64,000 nt of DNA, taken from the NCBI RefSeq assembly GCF_017309185.1, contig NZ_JAEKJZ010000003.1, forward strand, positions 124,001-188,000, read 5' to 3'. This document shows positions 37,101-46,206 of the stretch, piece after piece. The position numbers and the translations under genes were made by a program. Source of the DNA: Roseibium aggregatum. GTDB lineage: Bacteria > Pseudomonadota > Alphaproteobacteria > Rhizobiales > Stappiaceae. The notes under the pieces were generated by a model. The model had not been told where the DNA came from. It searched no databases and saw nothing but the letters and a program-made list of their open reading frames with translations. The number at the start of each line of letters is the position of its first letter. Positions within the stretch are counted from its first letter, which is position 1.

Positions 37101-37478
37101 GCGCGGGCCCGTCGGGTCCAGACGCTTGTAGATCTGAAGATCGTCTTTCAGTTCCTGCGGATAGTCGAACGGCCAGTCCTCGGCACGTTCTTCGACGAAG
37201 AAATCGAAAGGGTTGTAAACGGTCATGTCGGCGACCAGGTCCACCTCGATCTTGAACTCCCGGACGGGCTCGGGAAAGACGAAGCGGGCGAGCCAGTTGC
37301 CGTAAGGATCCTGCTGGTGGTTTACAAAATGTCCGCCGGGCGAAACCTTCAGGGAATGCGACAGGACGCGGGTGCGGCTGTGCGGGGCCGGCCTGAGGCG
37401 GATGATCTGCGGGCTCAGCGTGACAAGCCTGTCGTAGCGGTAATGGGTGAGGTGATAGATGCTGGCGCAGATGGACAT
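34146..37478 (-). CDS. DUF2126 transglutaminase-like protein
   Basis: A 1110-residue protein. The N-terminal ~300 residues form a transglutaminase-like domain with Cys180 ([11 protein letters not shown]), His229 ([11 protein letters not shown]) and Asp245 (GLDPTSG). The rest is the DUF2126 region, with [31 protein letters not shown] at its start and [22 protein letters not shown] in the middle. It is the upstream member of the transglutaminase/ATP-grasp/alpha-E set. DUF2126 is of unknown function; relatives of its fold resemble amidoligases, so ligation plus proteolytic editing of a peptide is an inference. Confidence 0.92.
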   Translation of the reverse strand: MSICASIYHLTHYRYDRLVTLSPQIIRLRPAPHSRTRVLSHSLKVSPGGHFVNHQQDPYGNWLARFVFPEPVREFKIEVDLVADMTVYNPFDFFVEERAEDWPFDYPQELKDDLQIYKRLDPTGPRMKAFLETVPRDKKRTIDFIVDLNARVANEIGYVIRMEPGVQTPEETFEKGTGSCRDTSWLLVQALRHLGFASRFVSGYLIQLKPDLEALDGPSGTDHDFTDLHAWAEVYLPGAGWIGLDPTSGLLAGESHIPLAATPHYTNAAPIVGMASKAEVDFSFDMKVARVAEHPRITKPFSDEAWSALNQLGEKVDLVLKKEDVRLTMGGEPTFVSIDDFESAEWNTDAVGPTKREKADILIRRLRERFAPGGFLHYGQGKWYPGETLPRWTFSLYWRKDEKPIWHDAGLIAEEAQANSATPENAQALLEQIAGKLDIKPDYVVPAFEDPAVWLVKEAGLPENVTPKNSKLEDAEARHRIARVFDRGLTTPAGYVLPIQSWQSKAAGKRWRSESWKLRREALFLIPGDSPVGYRLPLESLPYVTPAQYPYTNIADPTVPRDPLPDFPVGPRADRTQGVASFTASQGRQDRHEQPLPDDEFGGATVRTAMSIEPRDGRLCVFMPPLERIEDYLELLSVAEAAAADLDLPVHIEGYPPPPDPRMNVIRVAPDPGVIEVNIHPAESWNDCVAITEGVYEEARQSRLGADKFMIDGKHTGTGGGNHVVVGGATPLDSPFLRRPDLLRSLILHWQRHPSLSYLFSGLFIGPTSQAPRVDEARHDGLYELEVALSQIHRPDEGPAPFPWLVDRLLRNLLVDVTGNTHRAEICIDKLYSPDGPTGRLGLVEFRGFEMPPDPRMSLAQQLLIRALIARLWQQPLSGNLTRWGTALHDRFMLPHYVWTDFLDVLRDLDYHGFTLRPEWFEAQAEFRFPFCGEIEVDGIHLEVRQALEPWHVLGETGAIGGTVRYTDSSTERLQVKLTTSDPERYTVTCNQRMLPLQKTETNGVSVAGVRYKAWQPAMALHPVHPVDAPLTFDIFDRWSGRAIGGCVYHVAHPGGRSYDTFPVNGNEADARRLSRFEPHGHNPGLYMPTVERPHPEFPLTLDLRRPQNM

Positions 37479-37591
37479 TCAAAGACCTTGTCGGCTATGG
37501 CTCAAAACAAGTATCTAGGTTTCCATAAAATAACGCGCCGCACCATGCCTTTCTCGACGCGGCCTTCCAACGTTGGCGGTGCGCGGTGCCG

Positions 37592-38521
37592 TCAACTGCG
37601 GTTTTCTGTCCTGTCCTTCTCGAAGGCTTTCGGATCGTACCAGTAGGATGGATCGCCAAGTTCGTAGGCGTCTCCCAGATCGGTATTGGGAACCTTGAAA
37701 ACCTTTCGCTCACTGAGCTGCGCGCGCTCGATATCGTCGCCGTGGAACAACAGGAAATGGGCGTCGAAAGAGCCATCCTCTATCATGCGCTCAAGGCCGG
37801 TTTCTATTTTTTCGGCAAGCTCCGGGTGTTTCGGGCTTACGAAAAAATAGGTCGGTAGCGGGATGAACAGACACAGGGATTGCTCGACAACAAGGTTCGG
37901 ATTGCGCTTGGAGAAATTCTCCTGCTCGCGGAAGGCTTCGTTGATGCCACGCCCGAAGGTGATGAAGCGCCTGTATTCAAGCATATCGAACAGGGTTTCG
38001 TAGTCCTCGGTTGTCACAAGGTTGAAACCTGCGTCCTTCAAGGTCCGGGTGATTGACCACTGCGCGCCGGAACCGGTCGGTATTTTCTTGAGTTCTTCGA
38101 GCGTGTCGACCTGGGCCAGATCAGCCTGATCCTGCTTGTTGATCAGGAACAACCTGTACCCCTGTATGCCTTTACGCAGCGGAATTCGCACGGTCAGCAG
38201 ATTTTCTTCCCAGCCGGGCTTGGGGGAGTCGGCGGTGACGTGGATGTTTTCACCCGCGATGAGTTCCTGAAGCAGGCGGTCTCTTGTAAAGGGGGTTTTC
38301 GCCTGCAAGATGCTGGCATTCACCTCTGCCTTTTCCAAGGCCTGGGACAGAAGCGATTCCACGTACAGGTTCCGCGTGTCCGCCGCGCCTTCCGGCTTTC
38401 GGGTGATGACTTCGAGGGGGGCCGCGACCGGTTGGGCCGGCGAGAGGCACGCAAGCAGTCCGCACAGCGCGAACGCTGCATTCCTGATTTGTCCAAGCCC
38501 TCTGTTTTCTCTACGTCTCAT
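37592..38521 (-). CDS. Periplasmic solute-binding-like protein (type 2, family 3-like)
   Basis: A 309-residue protein with an N-terminal export signal (hydrophobic NAAFALCGLLACLSPAQPVAA). The rest has the alternating pattern of a type-2 periplasmic binding protein, including LRKGIQGYRLFLINKQDQADLAQVDTLEELKKI and VEQSLCLFIPLPTYFFVSPKHPELAEKIETGLERMIEDGSF. No permease or ATPase gene lies alongside. It is divergent from another orphan binding protein across a 300-base region. A sensory role is possible. Confidence 0.75.
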   Translation of the reverse strand: MRRRENRGLGQIRNAAFALCGLLACLSPAQPVAAPLEVITRKPEGAADTRNLYVESLLSQALEKAEVNASILQAKTPFTRDRLLQELIAGENIHVTADSPKPGWEENLLTVRIPLRKGIQGYRLFLINKQDQADLAQVDTLEELKKIPTGSGAQWSITRTLKDAGFNLVTTEDYETLFDMLEYRRFITFGRGINEAFREQENFSKRNPNLVVEQSLCLFIPLPTYFFVSPKHPELAEKIETGLERMIEDGSFDAHFLLFHGDDIERAQLSERKVFKVPNTDLGDAYELGDPSYWYDPKAFEKDRTENRS

Positions 38522-38821
38522 GTGACGCCGTTAATTTTCGATTAGGGTATTCTCTATTATGTTTCAACAGTTTGAAAGTTCTTTTGCGAACTAGTCAGGA
38601 ATGCGGATGCTGATGTCTTCCATATGACGCTGCGGCATGGGTTTTGATGGGATTGTTATTCCATTAATCCATTTGCGGCAACTTTTTGTTGTGGCGTCGT
38701 GGCGGGGCAATTGAAACGGGTCACGGAATGCAGGCGCGTGGCGCTTGGAGAAAAGTCGATCTACAGGGGCGGTTCGGGTGGATCCGGTGTTGGTCGCAGG
38801 AGTGCTTCGCGAAGGAACGAG
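38522..38821. other. Divergent promoter region between two orphan binding proteins
   Basis: 300 bases with no supported gene. The half next to the minus-strand gene is A/T-rich (38530-38600) and is the likely promoter area. I saw no convincing long dyad. A weak AAGGA ribosome site lies just before the plus-strand gene. Confidence 0.5.
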
Positions 38822-39910
38822 ATGGTCATTCGGTTTGTCTGCTTGTGTTGCTTTTGGGTGTCCGCCGCCTTCGCCCAGGCTGCCGACTTCCGGGTCACGT
38901 TCATCAATCCCGGCAGCAACGCGGGCTTTTGGGGCGACGTCTCCGAAACCATGTCGGCCGCGGCGCGGGACCTCGATATCGATCTGGAAATCCTTCACGC
39001 GGACCGCAAGCCCTATGGCATGGAAGAGCTGCTGCAGAAACGTCTGCTTGCAGGTGATCTTCCCGACTATTTTGTTTTCGTGAACGAACAGCAGGCCGGT
39101 GCGAGGCTGATGCAGCTTCTGGCGGGGTACCCCTCCAAGGTTCTCTTCCTGCTCAACAAACTGTCTCCAAAACAAAAGCTGATTTTGGAGAAGCGCCACA
39201 TCGATTTAAGGAATATCGTCGCCTCCATCGTTCCAGACAACGAGACCGCAGGCTATGAAACGGCGGAGTTCCTTTTCGGGGAAACCAGAAAGATAGACCC
39301 GTCCGGCAAGGATATCCGCCTTCTTGCGCTGACCGGCGATACGGTCACACCGGCAGGCATCGATATCGAAATCGGCCTGATGCGCGCAGTGGCGGACAAT
39401 CCCGACGTCAGGCTCTTGCACGCAATTCCCGTTCAGTGGAATGAGGAAGTCGCCTACGCCCGGGCAGGGCGGATGCTGGCGAAGGGGCCGGTCGACGCGA
39501 TTTGGGGCGCGAACGACGAGATTGCGCTCGGGGCGATCAGGGCGGTGGAGGAGGCAGGTCTCCAGCCGGGGAAGGATGTTCTGTTTACAGGAATAAACTG
39601 GTCTTCCCGCGCCATGAAAGCTGTCAGAGAGCGGAAAATGCTGATGAGCCATGGCGGCCACATTTTCGCTGGCGCCTGGTCCATGGTCATGCTCCACGAC
39701 TACCACAACAAGACTGTCGATGGCGCGATGTTCATCGATGTCTATTTCAACATGTCGCCGATCACGCTGCAAAATGTGGATCTGTTTCTGAGCCGTCTCG
39801 GCGACAGGAACTGGGACAAGATCGATTTCCGTCAGTTCAGCAAGACGGCTACGGCGCGCCGAAGGTACGATTTTTCCACCCGGTCCATCCTTGAGGCGGC
39901 GGGCAGTTAG
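38822..39910 (+). CDS. Periplasmic sugar-binding-like protein (type 1), orphan
   Basis: A 362-residue type-1 periplasmic binding protein. The signal peptide ends at about AQA/ADF. FRVTFINPGSNAGFWGDVSETMSAAARDLDIDLEILHADRK is the first lobe, and GPVDAIWGANDEIALGAIRAVEEAGLQPGKDV is the classic sugar-binding hinge segment. The ATG at 38822 follows AAGGA. The neighbours are another orphan binding protein (divergent) and a complete Liv operon with its own binding protein, so this one has no obvious permease. It may deliver ligand to a transmembrane sensor or a distant importer. Confidence 0.82.
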   Translation: MVIRFVCLCCFWVSAAFAQAADFRVTFINPGSNAGFWGDVSETMSAAARDLDIDLEILHADRKPYGMEELLQKRLLAGDLPDYFVFVNEQQAGARLMQLLAGYPSKVLFLLNKLSPKQKLILEKRHIDLRNIVASIVPDNETAGYETAEFLFGETRKIDPSGKDIRLLALTGDTVTPAGIDIEIGLMRAVADNPDVRLLHAIPVQWNEEVAYARAGRMLAKGPVDAIWGANDEIALGAIRAVEEAGLQPGKDVLFTGINWSSRAMKAVRERKMLMSHGGHIFAGAWSMVMLHDYHNKTVDGAMFIDVYFNMSPITLQNVDLFLSRLGDRNWDKIDFRQFSKTATARRRYDFSTRSILEAAGS

Positions 39911-40053
39911 AAACCCGCGTTGCCACTCTTTCGAGAGAACCATCCATCTTTCAACGAATTGCAGGTTTCCCATCGGCGAATGTGCCGATAAAGTGGCGGC
40001 AAAACGGCTTCGTCAGCAAGCCAATGCACGTTTTGCAAAGAGGGGAACTCCAT

Positions 40054-41190
40054 ATGTTGAAAAGTCTTGCAGTTGGGGCAAGCATGCTCGCGCTTTTGTC
40101 GGGCGCCGCTTTGGCGGAGCCGGTCAAGGTCGGCATGATCACCACCTTGTCCGGCGGCGGCGCGTCGCTCGGCATCGACACGCGCGACGGTTTCCTGCTG
40201 GCCGTGAAACAGGCCGGCAACAAAGACCTTGAAGTCGTCGTCGAAGACGATCAGCGCAAGCCGGACATCGCGGTGCAGCTCGCCGACAAGATGGTGCAGT
40301 CGGAAAAGGTCGACGTTCTGACCGGGATCGTCTGGTCTAACCTCGCCATGGCGGTGGTGCCGTCGACGACCGCACAGGGCAAGTTCTACCTGTCGACAAA
40401 CGCGGCACCGTCAATGCTCGCCGGCAAGGGGTGCCACCCGAACTATTTCAGCGTTTCCTACCAGAACGACAATCTGCACGAAGCCGCCGGCGCCTACGCC
40501 AAGGAAGCGGGCTTCAAGAAGAGTTTCATTCTTGCTCCGAACTATCCGGCAGGCAAGGATTCCCTGACCGGTTTCAAGCGTCTTTACGGCGGCGAACTGG
40601 CGGGTGAGATCTATACCAAGCTGGGGCAGACGGATTACGCGGCCGAACTGGCCCAGATCCGCGCCTCCGGTGCGGACAGCATCTTCTTCTTCCTGCCGGG
40701 CGGCATGGGCATTTCCTTCCTGAAACAATATGCCGACAGCGGCATCGAGCTTCCGGTCGTCGGTCCTGCCTTTTCCTTCGATCAGGGCATCCTGCAGGCT
40801 GTGGGCGACGCCGCACTGGGCGTCAAGAACACCAGCCAGTGGAACAAGGACATCGACAACGAGGCCAACAAGGCCTTCGTCGAAGGCTTCCAGGCCGAGT
40901 ACGGCCGCCTGCCGTCGCTTTATGCCGCGCAGGGTTATGATACCGCCAATCTGCTGCTTTCCGCCATGGCCAAGGCCGATGTGAAGGACGCGGATGCGTT
41001 CCGGGCGGCGCTGGAAGAAGCCGACTTCAAGTCGGTTCGCGGCAAGTTCTCCTTCGGGCCGAACCATCACCCGATCCAGGACATTTACGTCCGCGAGGTG
41101 ATCAAGGAAGGCGGCGTCTACACCAACAAGATCGTCGGCACCGCGCTGACAGATCATGCCGACGTCTACGCGGCAGAGTGCAAGATGTAA
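40054..41190 (+). CDS. ABC transporter periplasmic substrate-binding protein (Liv type)
   Basis: A 378-residue type-1 binding protein with a short signal peptide ending at SGAALA/EPV. The start VKVGMITTLSGGGASLGIDTRDGFLLAVKQAG and the later GKGCHPNYFSVSYQNDNLHEAAGAYA are typical of the aromatic/amide branch of the Liv family. The ATG at 40054 has AGGGGAA upstream. It heads the second Liv operon, with a GC-rich hairpin before the permease gene. Aromatic acids or amides seem likelier than leucine, but this is a family-level impression. Confidence 0.9.
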   Translation: MLKSLAVGASMLALLSGAALAEPVKVGMITTLSGGGASLGIDTRDGFLLAVKQAGNKDLEVVVEDDQRKPDIAVQLADKMVQSEKVDVLTGIVWSNLAMAVVPSTTAQGKFYLSTNAAPSMLAGKGCHPNYFSVSYQNDNLHEAAGAYAKEAGFKKSFILAPNYPAGKDSLTGFKRLYGGELAGEIYTKLGQTDYAAELAQIRASGADSIFFFLPGGMGISFLKQYADSGIELPVVGPAFSFDQGILQAVGDAALGVKNTSQWNKDIDNEANKAFVEGFQAEYGRLPSLYAAQGYDTANLLLSAMAKADVKDADAFRAALEEADFKSVRGKFSFGPNHHPIQDIYVREVIKEGGVYTNKIVGTALTDHADVYAAECKM

Positions 41191-41201
41191 CACCTTCGAC
41201 G

Positions 41202-41230
41202 GGCCGGCGCGCGCAATCGCCGTGCCGGCC
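41202..41230 (+). terminator. Intercistronic hairpin in the second Liv operon
   Basis: GGCCGGC (41202) pairs with GCCGGCC (to 41230); the stem extends inward by about three pairs, one of them G-T. It lies in the 58-base gap between the binding-protein and LivH genes. No T run follows, so partial termination or mRNA protection is likely. Confidence 0.6.
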
Positions 41231-41248
41231 GGTCAGTCTGGATAATTC

Positions 41249-42169
41249 ATGTCACTGGTGTTGATCGCCGAGCAGGTTCTGAACGGCCTGCAGTTTGGCA
41301 TCATGCTGTTCTTGATGGCGGCCGGCCTGACGCTGATTTTCGGCGTCATGGGTCTGATCAATCTGGCTCACGGATCGCTGTATATGGTCGGCGCTTTCTG
41401 CGCCGCGGCCGTGGCGGGCGCGACCGGCTCCTTTCTGCTGGGGCTCGTTGCCGCGCTTGCGGGAGCCGCGCTTGCGGGCGCCCTCGTGGAAATCGTCGTT
41501 ATTCGCCGTCTCTACGCAAAGGATCATCTCGATCAGGTGCTGGCGACCTTCGCCTTGATCCTGATCTTTTCCGAAGGCACCCGCTGGCTGTTCGGGTCGT
41601 TCCCGCTTTATCTGAACGTGCCGGAGTACCTGTCCGGGCCGGTCACGCTGCCGGGCGGGATCGAATATCCGGTCTATCGTCTCACGCTGATCGTCATCGG
41701 TCTGGTCGTGGCGCTGGGCCTGTTTCTGCTGATCGGCAAGACCCGTATCGGTGTCCAGATACGGGCGGGCGAGAACGACCGTGAGATGATCGCCGCGCTC
41801 GGGATTGATATCGGCCGGCTCTATACGATCGTGTTCGCGCTGGGCGCGGCTCTTGCAGGGCTCGCCGGGGCGCTGGTCGGAGCGATCCAGTCCGTGCAGG
41901 TCGGCATGGGTGAGCCGGTTCTGATTCTCGCCTTTGTCGTCATCGTGATCGGCGGCATCGGCTCCATCAAGGGAACGCTGATCGGCGCCCTGCTCGTCGG
42001 CCTGACGCAAACGCTTGGCGGGATATTCCTGCCTGAACTGATGAAAATCTTCATGGCCCCCTCGGCCGCCACGTCCGTCGGCGCGTCGCTCGCCTCCATG
42101 GCGATCTACGTTCTCATGGCGGCCGTGTTGATCGTTCGTCCAACCGGGCTTTTCGGGGCGCGCGCATGA
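41249..42169 (+). CDS. ABC transporter permease, LivH type
   Basis: A 306-residue membrane protein with the LivH signature GLTLIFGVMGLINLAHGSLYMVGAF and the coupling loop IRAGENDREMIAALGIDIGRLYTIVFALG. Length and about eight hydrophobic segments are normal for the family. The stop overlaps the following LivM start by ATGA. Confidence 0.92.
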   Translation: MSLVLIAEQVLNGLQFGIMLFLMAAGLTLIFGVMGLINLAHGSLYMVGAFCAAAVAGATGSFLLGLVAALAGAALAGALVEIVVIRRLYAKDHLDQVLATFALILIFSEGTRWLFGSFPLYLNVPEYLSGPVTLPGGIEYPVYRLTLIVIGLVVALGLFLLIGKTRIGVQIRAGENDREMIAALGIDIGRLYTIVFALGAALAGLAGALVGAIQSVQVGMGEPVLILAFVVIVIGGIGSIKGTLIGALLVGLTQTLGGIFLPELMKIFMAPSAATSVGASLASMAIYVLMAAVLIVRPTGLFGARA

Positions 42170-43149
42170 CACGTGAAGGCATCGTAAATGCGCTCGTGCT
42201 TGTGTGCCTGGTTCTGGTCCCCGGTTGGGCCTTTTACGCGGGCGAGACGTTCACGATCACGCTGGCGACCCGGGTGGTGATCCTGGCCCTGGCCGCTGTC
42301 GGGCTGAACATCGCGCTTGGTCTGGGCGGTCTCGTCAGTCTCGGCCACGCGGTGTTCTTCGGCCTGGGCGGCTACACGATGGGTATTCTGGCCTACCACG
42401 TTCAGGCCTATGAACCGCTGTTCGAATGGCCCTTCCTGTTCGAAGGCACCAAATCCATGCCGGCGATCTGGCTGGCGGCCGTGGTTCTTTCGGCGCTTAC
42501 GGCGTTTGTCATCGGACTGCTCTGCCTGCGCACGTCCGGGGCCTATTTCATCATGATCACGCTCGCCTTCGGCCAGATGTTTTATTTCTTCTCGATCAGC
42601 TGGAGCGCGTATGGCGGCGAGGACGGCTTGTCGATCTATGTGCGCAACGGTTTTCCCGGCCTGAATACCCTCGATCCGATCCAGTTCTACGGGCTCTGTT
42701 TCTGCGTGCTGGTGGTAGTGCTGTGGTTCGCTTCCAGGCTTAACCGGTCGAGGTTCGGGCTGGCGCTGAACGCGGCACGTCAGTCGCCCGAGCGCGTGGA
42801 AGCCGTCGGCCTGCGGCCCTTCCATCTGCGGCTGACCGCTTTCGTGATCTCGGGCGCGGTCACCGGATTGGCGGGGGCGCTGTTCGCCGACCTCAACCGG
42901 TTTGTCAGCCCGGCCATGTTTTCCTGGCAGATGTCGGGGGAAATCATGATCCTGGTCATTCTGGGAGGTGTCGGGCGGCTCTACGGACCGGTGGTCGGGG
43001 CCATCGTCTTCGTTGCCCTGGAGCATGTGCTCGGGGACCTGTCCGACTACTGGCATATATATCTCGGTCTCTTGTTGCTTACGGTGGTGCTCTTCGTCAG
43101 AGGGGGGCTGATCGGCGCGGTCACGGGGCGGAGGGCGGCACATGACTGA
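42166..43149 (+). CDS. ABC transporter permease, LivM type
   Basis: A 327-residue membrane protein with GLNIALGLGGLVSLGHAVFFGLGGYTMGIL and the coupling loop LNAARQSPERVEAVGLRPFHLRLTAFVISGA. It pairs with the LivH protein before it. The end overlaps the following ATPase gene by eight bases. Confidence 0.92.
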   Translation: MTREGIVNALVLVCLVLVPGWAFYAGETFTITLATRVVILALAAVGLNIALGLGGLVSLGHAVFFGLGGYTMGILAYHVQAYEPLFEWPFLFEGTKSMPAIWLAAVVLSALTAFVIGLLCLRTSGAYFIMITLAFGQMFYFFSISWSAYGGEDGLSIYVRNGFPGLNTLDPIQFYGLCFCVLVVVLWFASRLNRSRFGLALNAARQSPERVEAVGLRPFHLRLTAFVISGAVTGLAGALFADLNRFVSPAMFSWQMSGEIMILVILGGVGRLYGPVVGAIVFVALEHVLGDLSDYWHIYLGLLLLTVVLFVRGGLIGAVTGRRAAHD

Positions 43150-43887
43150 GGCGGTGCTGGAAACCAGGGATCTGTGCAAACGCTTCGGTGCGCTGGAGGT
43201 CAGCAAGGATGTTTCCATCAGTCTCCGGCCGGGCGAAATTCACGCGGTGATCGGCCCGAACGGGGCGGGGAAATCGACCCTGATCAAGCAGATCTGCGGG
43301 GCCGAAAAACCGGATGACGGGCGCATTTACCTGCTTGGAGAGGATGTGACCCACCTTTCGGTCGACGCGCGGGCGCGGGCGGGGCTTGCCCGGACGTTTC
43401 AGGTCTCGGCGCTGGCCATGGAAGACACGGTTCTGGAAAACGCCGCGCTCGGCGTTGTCGGTGCATCCGGCAAGGCATTCCGGTTCTTCCGCCCCGTCCT
43501 CAAGGACACGGAGGTGCTTTCCAGGGTGGAAGCGGCTCTGGAAAGGGTCGGACTGGCAGACGCCGCAGGCAAGCAAACCTCGGAGCTCAGCCACGGTCAG
43601 CGGCGGCAGCTGGAGGTGGCGATCGCCCTGACGCTGGCGCCGAAGGTTTTCGTCATGGACGAACCGATGGCCGGGCTCGGCGCGGAAGGTTCCAAGACCA
43701 TGACGGGCTTTCTGGATGGCCTGCGTCACGAAGCGCCGATCCTGTTGGTCGAACATGACATGGACGCCGTCTTCGCTCTGGCAGACCGGATCAGCGTACT
43801 TGTCTACGGCAGTATCATCGCCAGCGGCACGGTCGAGGAGATCAGGGCGGATCCGGCCGTCCGTGAAGCCTATCTGGGGGATCTGTC

Positions 43888-43891
<4 letters not shown>
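43142..43891 (+). CDS. ABC transporter ATPase, LivG type
   Basis: A 249-residue ATPase with Walker A GPNGAGKST, Liv-type signature ELSHGQRRQLEVAIAL, Walker B VFVMDEPMAGLG and switch His in VEHDMD. It starts inside the livM-type gene and ends in a GTGA overlap with the next ATPase gene. Confidence 0.92.
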
Positions 43892-44577
<686 letters not shown>

Positions 44578-44917
44578 TTTCACGACCTCATATGTATTCA
44601 ACCCGTGCGGATTGGAAAACGTCTACGCCACTCTTCCTTGTTTCAAGCTTCATACTGAGGTTGCGCAGTGGACGGTCCTGGAAGACACCCCGCTTGTTCA
44701 TGAGTATCTGTCCTGCTCCTGGCTGTTTGAAATCGGTTTGGGTTTGCGTTGGGGGCAATCATGACCGTTCGAAACCGCTTCGGAGACCGTGCCGATCCGG
44801 GCGTGCCGGATATGAAGCGGATGCGCGTGGCGTTCCTGCGATGCACGGGCCGGCGTTGACAATGACAGCATTGGTGCAAGTGTGATCTTGGCGTTTCGGA
44901 ATTGACATCTGCCATTA
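44578..44917. other. Noncoding gap after the second Liv operon
   Basis: 340 bases between the LivF-type gene (plus) and the end of the TetR gene (minus). Short open frames occur but show no family pattern. I found no clear terminator hairpin with a T run and no repeat, so I assign nothing here. Confidence 0.5.
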
Positions 44918-45556
44918 TCAGCCGGTGCGCGACAGGCTGGTAATGAACCCGTTCAAGGACCTCAGCACAACGGTTTCTGCCTCGCCGGTAATCTGCCATT
45001 CGCGGAAATGGTCGTCCACCACCATCCGGGCCAGGCCGTATACGTAGGCCCGGCAGGCAAGCACCAGTTCCTGGATATCTCGTTCCGAAGGCAGGTTGCC
45101 GTTGGCCTTGGCAAGAGTGAGGAGTTCGACCATGGAGTGCCGGATGGCATCGTTTTGTGCCTGCAAGGTTAGCGAGGAGGCGAAATCGATCAGCTTGCGC
45201 GAGCTGATCACTTCGAAATGGGTCGGATTGGCGAGGGCCCAGCGCAGATAGCCCTGACCGATTGCTTCCAGGCGGCGCAGGGGCGCTTCGGTGGCCACTT
45301 CGTCCTGAGCTTCGGAAACGGCGTCGACGAGACGTTGCATGGCTTGTTCCGCGACGGCGGTAAGCAACGCACTCTTGGAAGCAAAATGTTGGAAGGGAGC
45401 CCCGGGCGATACCCCGGCACGCCGGGCCACTTCTCTCATCGAGAGCTGATCAACTCCCTTTTCCTCTATGATTTCAACGGTGACCCTGAGAAGCTCGTCG
45501 ACCAGATTGCCGTGGTGATAGGGTTTTGGTCTTTCCGTCGCTGGTTCGTCGGTCAT
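44918..45556 (-). CDS. TetR family transcriptional regulator
   Basis: A 212-residue repressor. The DNA-binding domain reads YHHGNLVDELLRVTVEIIEEKGVDQLSMREVARRAGVSPGAPFQHFASKSALLTAV, close to the YHHGNL subgroup. The C-terminal domain shows no ligand clue. It is divergent from a small secreted protein, and the 107 bases between contain repeated dyads that probably serve as its operators. Confidence 0.9.
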   Translation of the reverse strand: MTDEPATERPKPYHHGNLVDELLRVTVEIIEEKGVDQLSMREVARRAGVSPGAPFQHFASKSALLTAVAEQAMQRLVDAVSEAQDEVATEAPLRRLEAIGQGYLRWALANPTHFEVISSRKLIDFASSLTLQAQNDAIRHSMVELLTLAKANGNLPSERDIQELVLACRAYVYGLARMVVDDHFREWQITGEAETVVLRSLNGFITSLSRTG

Positions 45557-45570
45557 TGGTGCCTCATCAC

Positions 45571-45651
45571 AACATTGCTATCTAAGCACTGATTATTTTG
45601 CTTGAAAGGTGGCTGAAAGTCCATATCAATGCCGAATCTAAGCATTGATTA
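45571..45651. promoter_or_regulatory. Repeated operator-like sites between TetR gene and secreted-protein gene
   Basis: ATCTAAGCACTGATTA (45580-45595) recurs as ATCTAAGCATTGATTA (45636-45651), one mismatch in 16. The second copy is half of an inverted repeat ATCAATGC-N9-GCATTGAT (45625-45649). The first has a weaker partner, CATTGC, at 45573. Both lie in the only region shared by the two divergent genes; the second lies just upstream of the secreted-protein start. Confidence 0.65.
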
Positions 45652-45663
45652 GATGGAGCGCTC

Positions 45664-46119
45664 ATGTTGCGTAAACTGCTTTTTATATCCGCCTTGTGCC
45701 TGATGTCCGCCGAGGTCCAGGCCGAGGAATTTCCTTCGTTGGAAGTTGTCTGGCCGCAGGACGGCACAGTGATCGAACTGGGGGACGACCCCGAAATGGT
45801 TATCGGTGTTGTGGTCAAGAGCAATTTTGCCCTGCTTCCCGCAGGGCAATGCGGTGACAATCCAAGGTGCGGGCATGTTCACATGAAGATCGATCCCGAG
45901 GGCAATGACTGTGATATCCCCGATCGCAACTACAACAGCATGAACAGCGATTTCGGGGGTGACCTGCTTAAGGCGCGTTTCGGCCATTGCGCCAATCCCG
46001 AGGGCCCCCATGTAATCGGTGTGCTCCTGGCTGACGACCGTCACCAACCAGTTCTTGTCGATGGGAAGCCGGTAACCGCGTTGGTGACTGTGGAGACAAA
46101 AGTCGCGACAACCCGTTAG
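45664..46119 (+). CDS. Small secreted protein of unknown function
   Basis: A 151-residue protein that I do not recognise. A signal peptide ends at about AEVQA/EEF. The mature part starts with a beta-rich LEVVWPQDGTVIELGDDPEMVIGVVV, followed by a segment with four cysteines and several histidines: GQCGDNPRCGHVHMKIDPEGNDC and later ARFGHCANPEGPH. These could form disulfides or bind a metal in the periplasm. It ends in a beta-sandwich-like VLVDGKPVTALVTVET. It is divergent from a TetR gene that probably controls it. Confidence 0.75.
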   Translation: MLRKLLFISALCLMSAEVQAEEFPSLEVVWPQDGTVIELGDDPEMVIGVVVKSNFALLPAGQCGDNPRCGHVHMKIDPEGNDCDIPDRNYNSMNSDFGGDLLKARFGHCANPEGPHVIGVLLADDRHQPVLVDGKPVTALVTVETKVATTR

Positions 46120-46181
46120 CGCGTCTGGCTCGATAACCTGAAGCTCGCGGGATCAGATCCTGCTCCTGCGCGCAAATTAAA

Positions 46182-46206
46182 CCCCCGCGGGTGTGTCCTG
46201 CGGGGG
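46182..46206 (+). terminator. Hairpin terminator after the secreted-protein gene
   Basis: CCCCCGC/GCGGGGG stem of seven pairs with an 11-base loop, about 60 bases after the stop codon. Only a weak T-rich tail (CTTGTTG) follows. Confidence 0.6.

Noticed and set aside
36042..37646. 534-codon plus-strand open frame opposite the DUF2126 gene
   Set aside because: The minus strand carries a triad-bearing transglutaminase domain here. The plus frame is a composition artefact.
44578..44917. Possible small gene between the second Liv operon and the TetR gene
   Set aside because: The short frames lack ribosome sites and any recognisable pattern, and their codon use does not resemble the neighbours.
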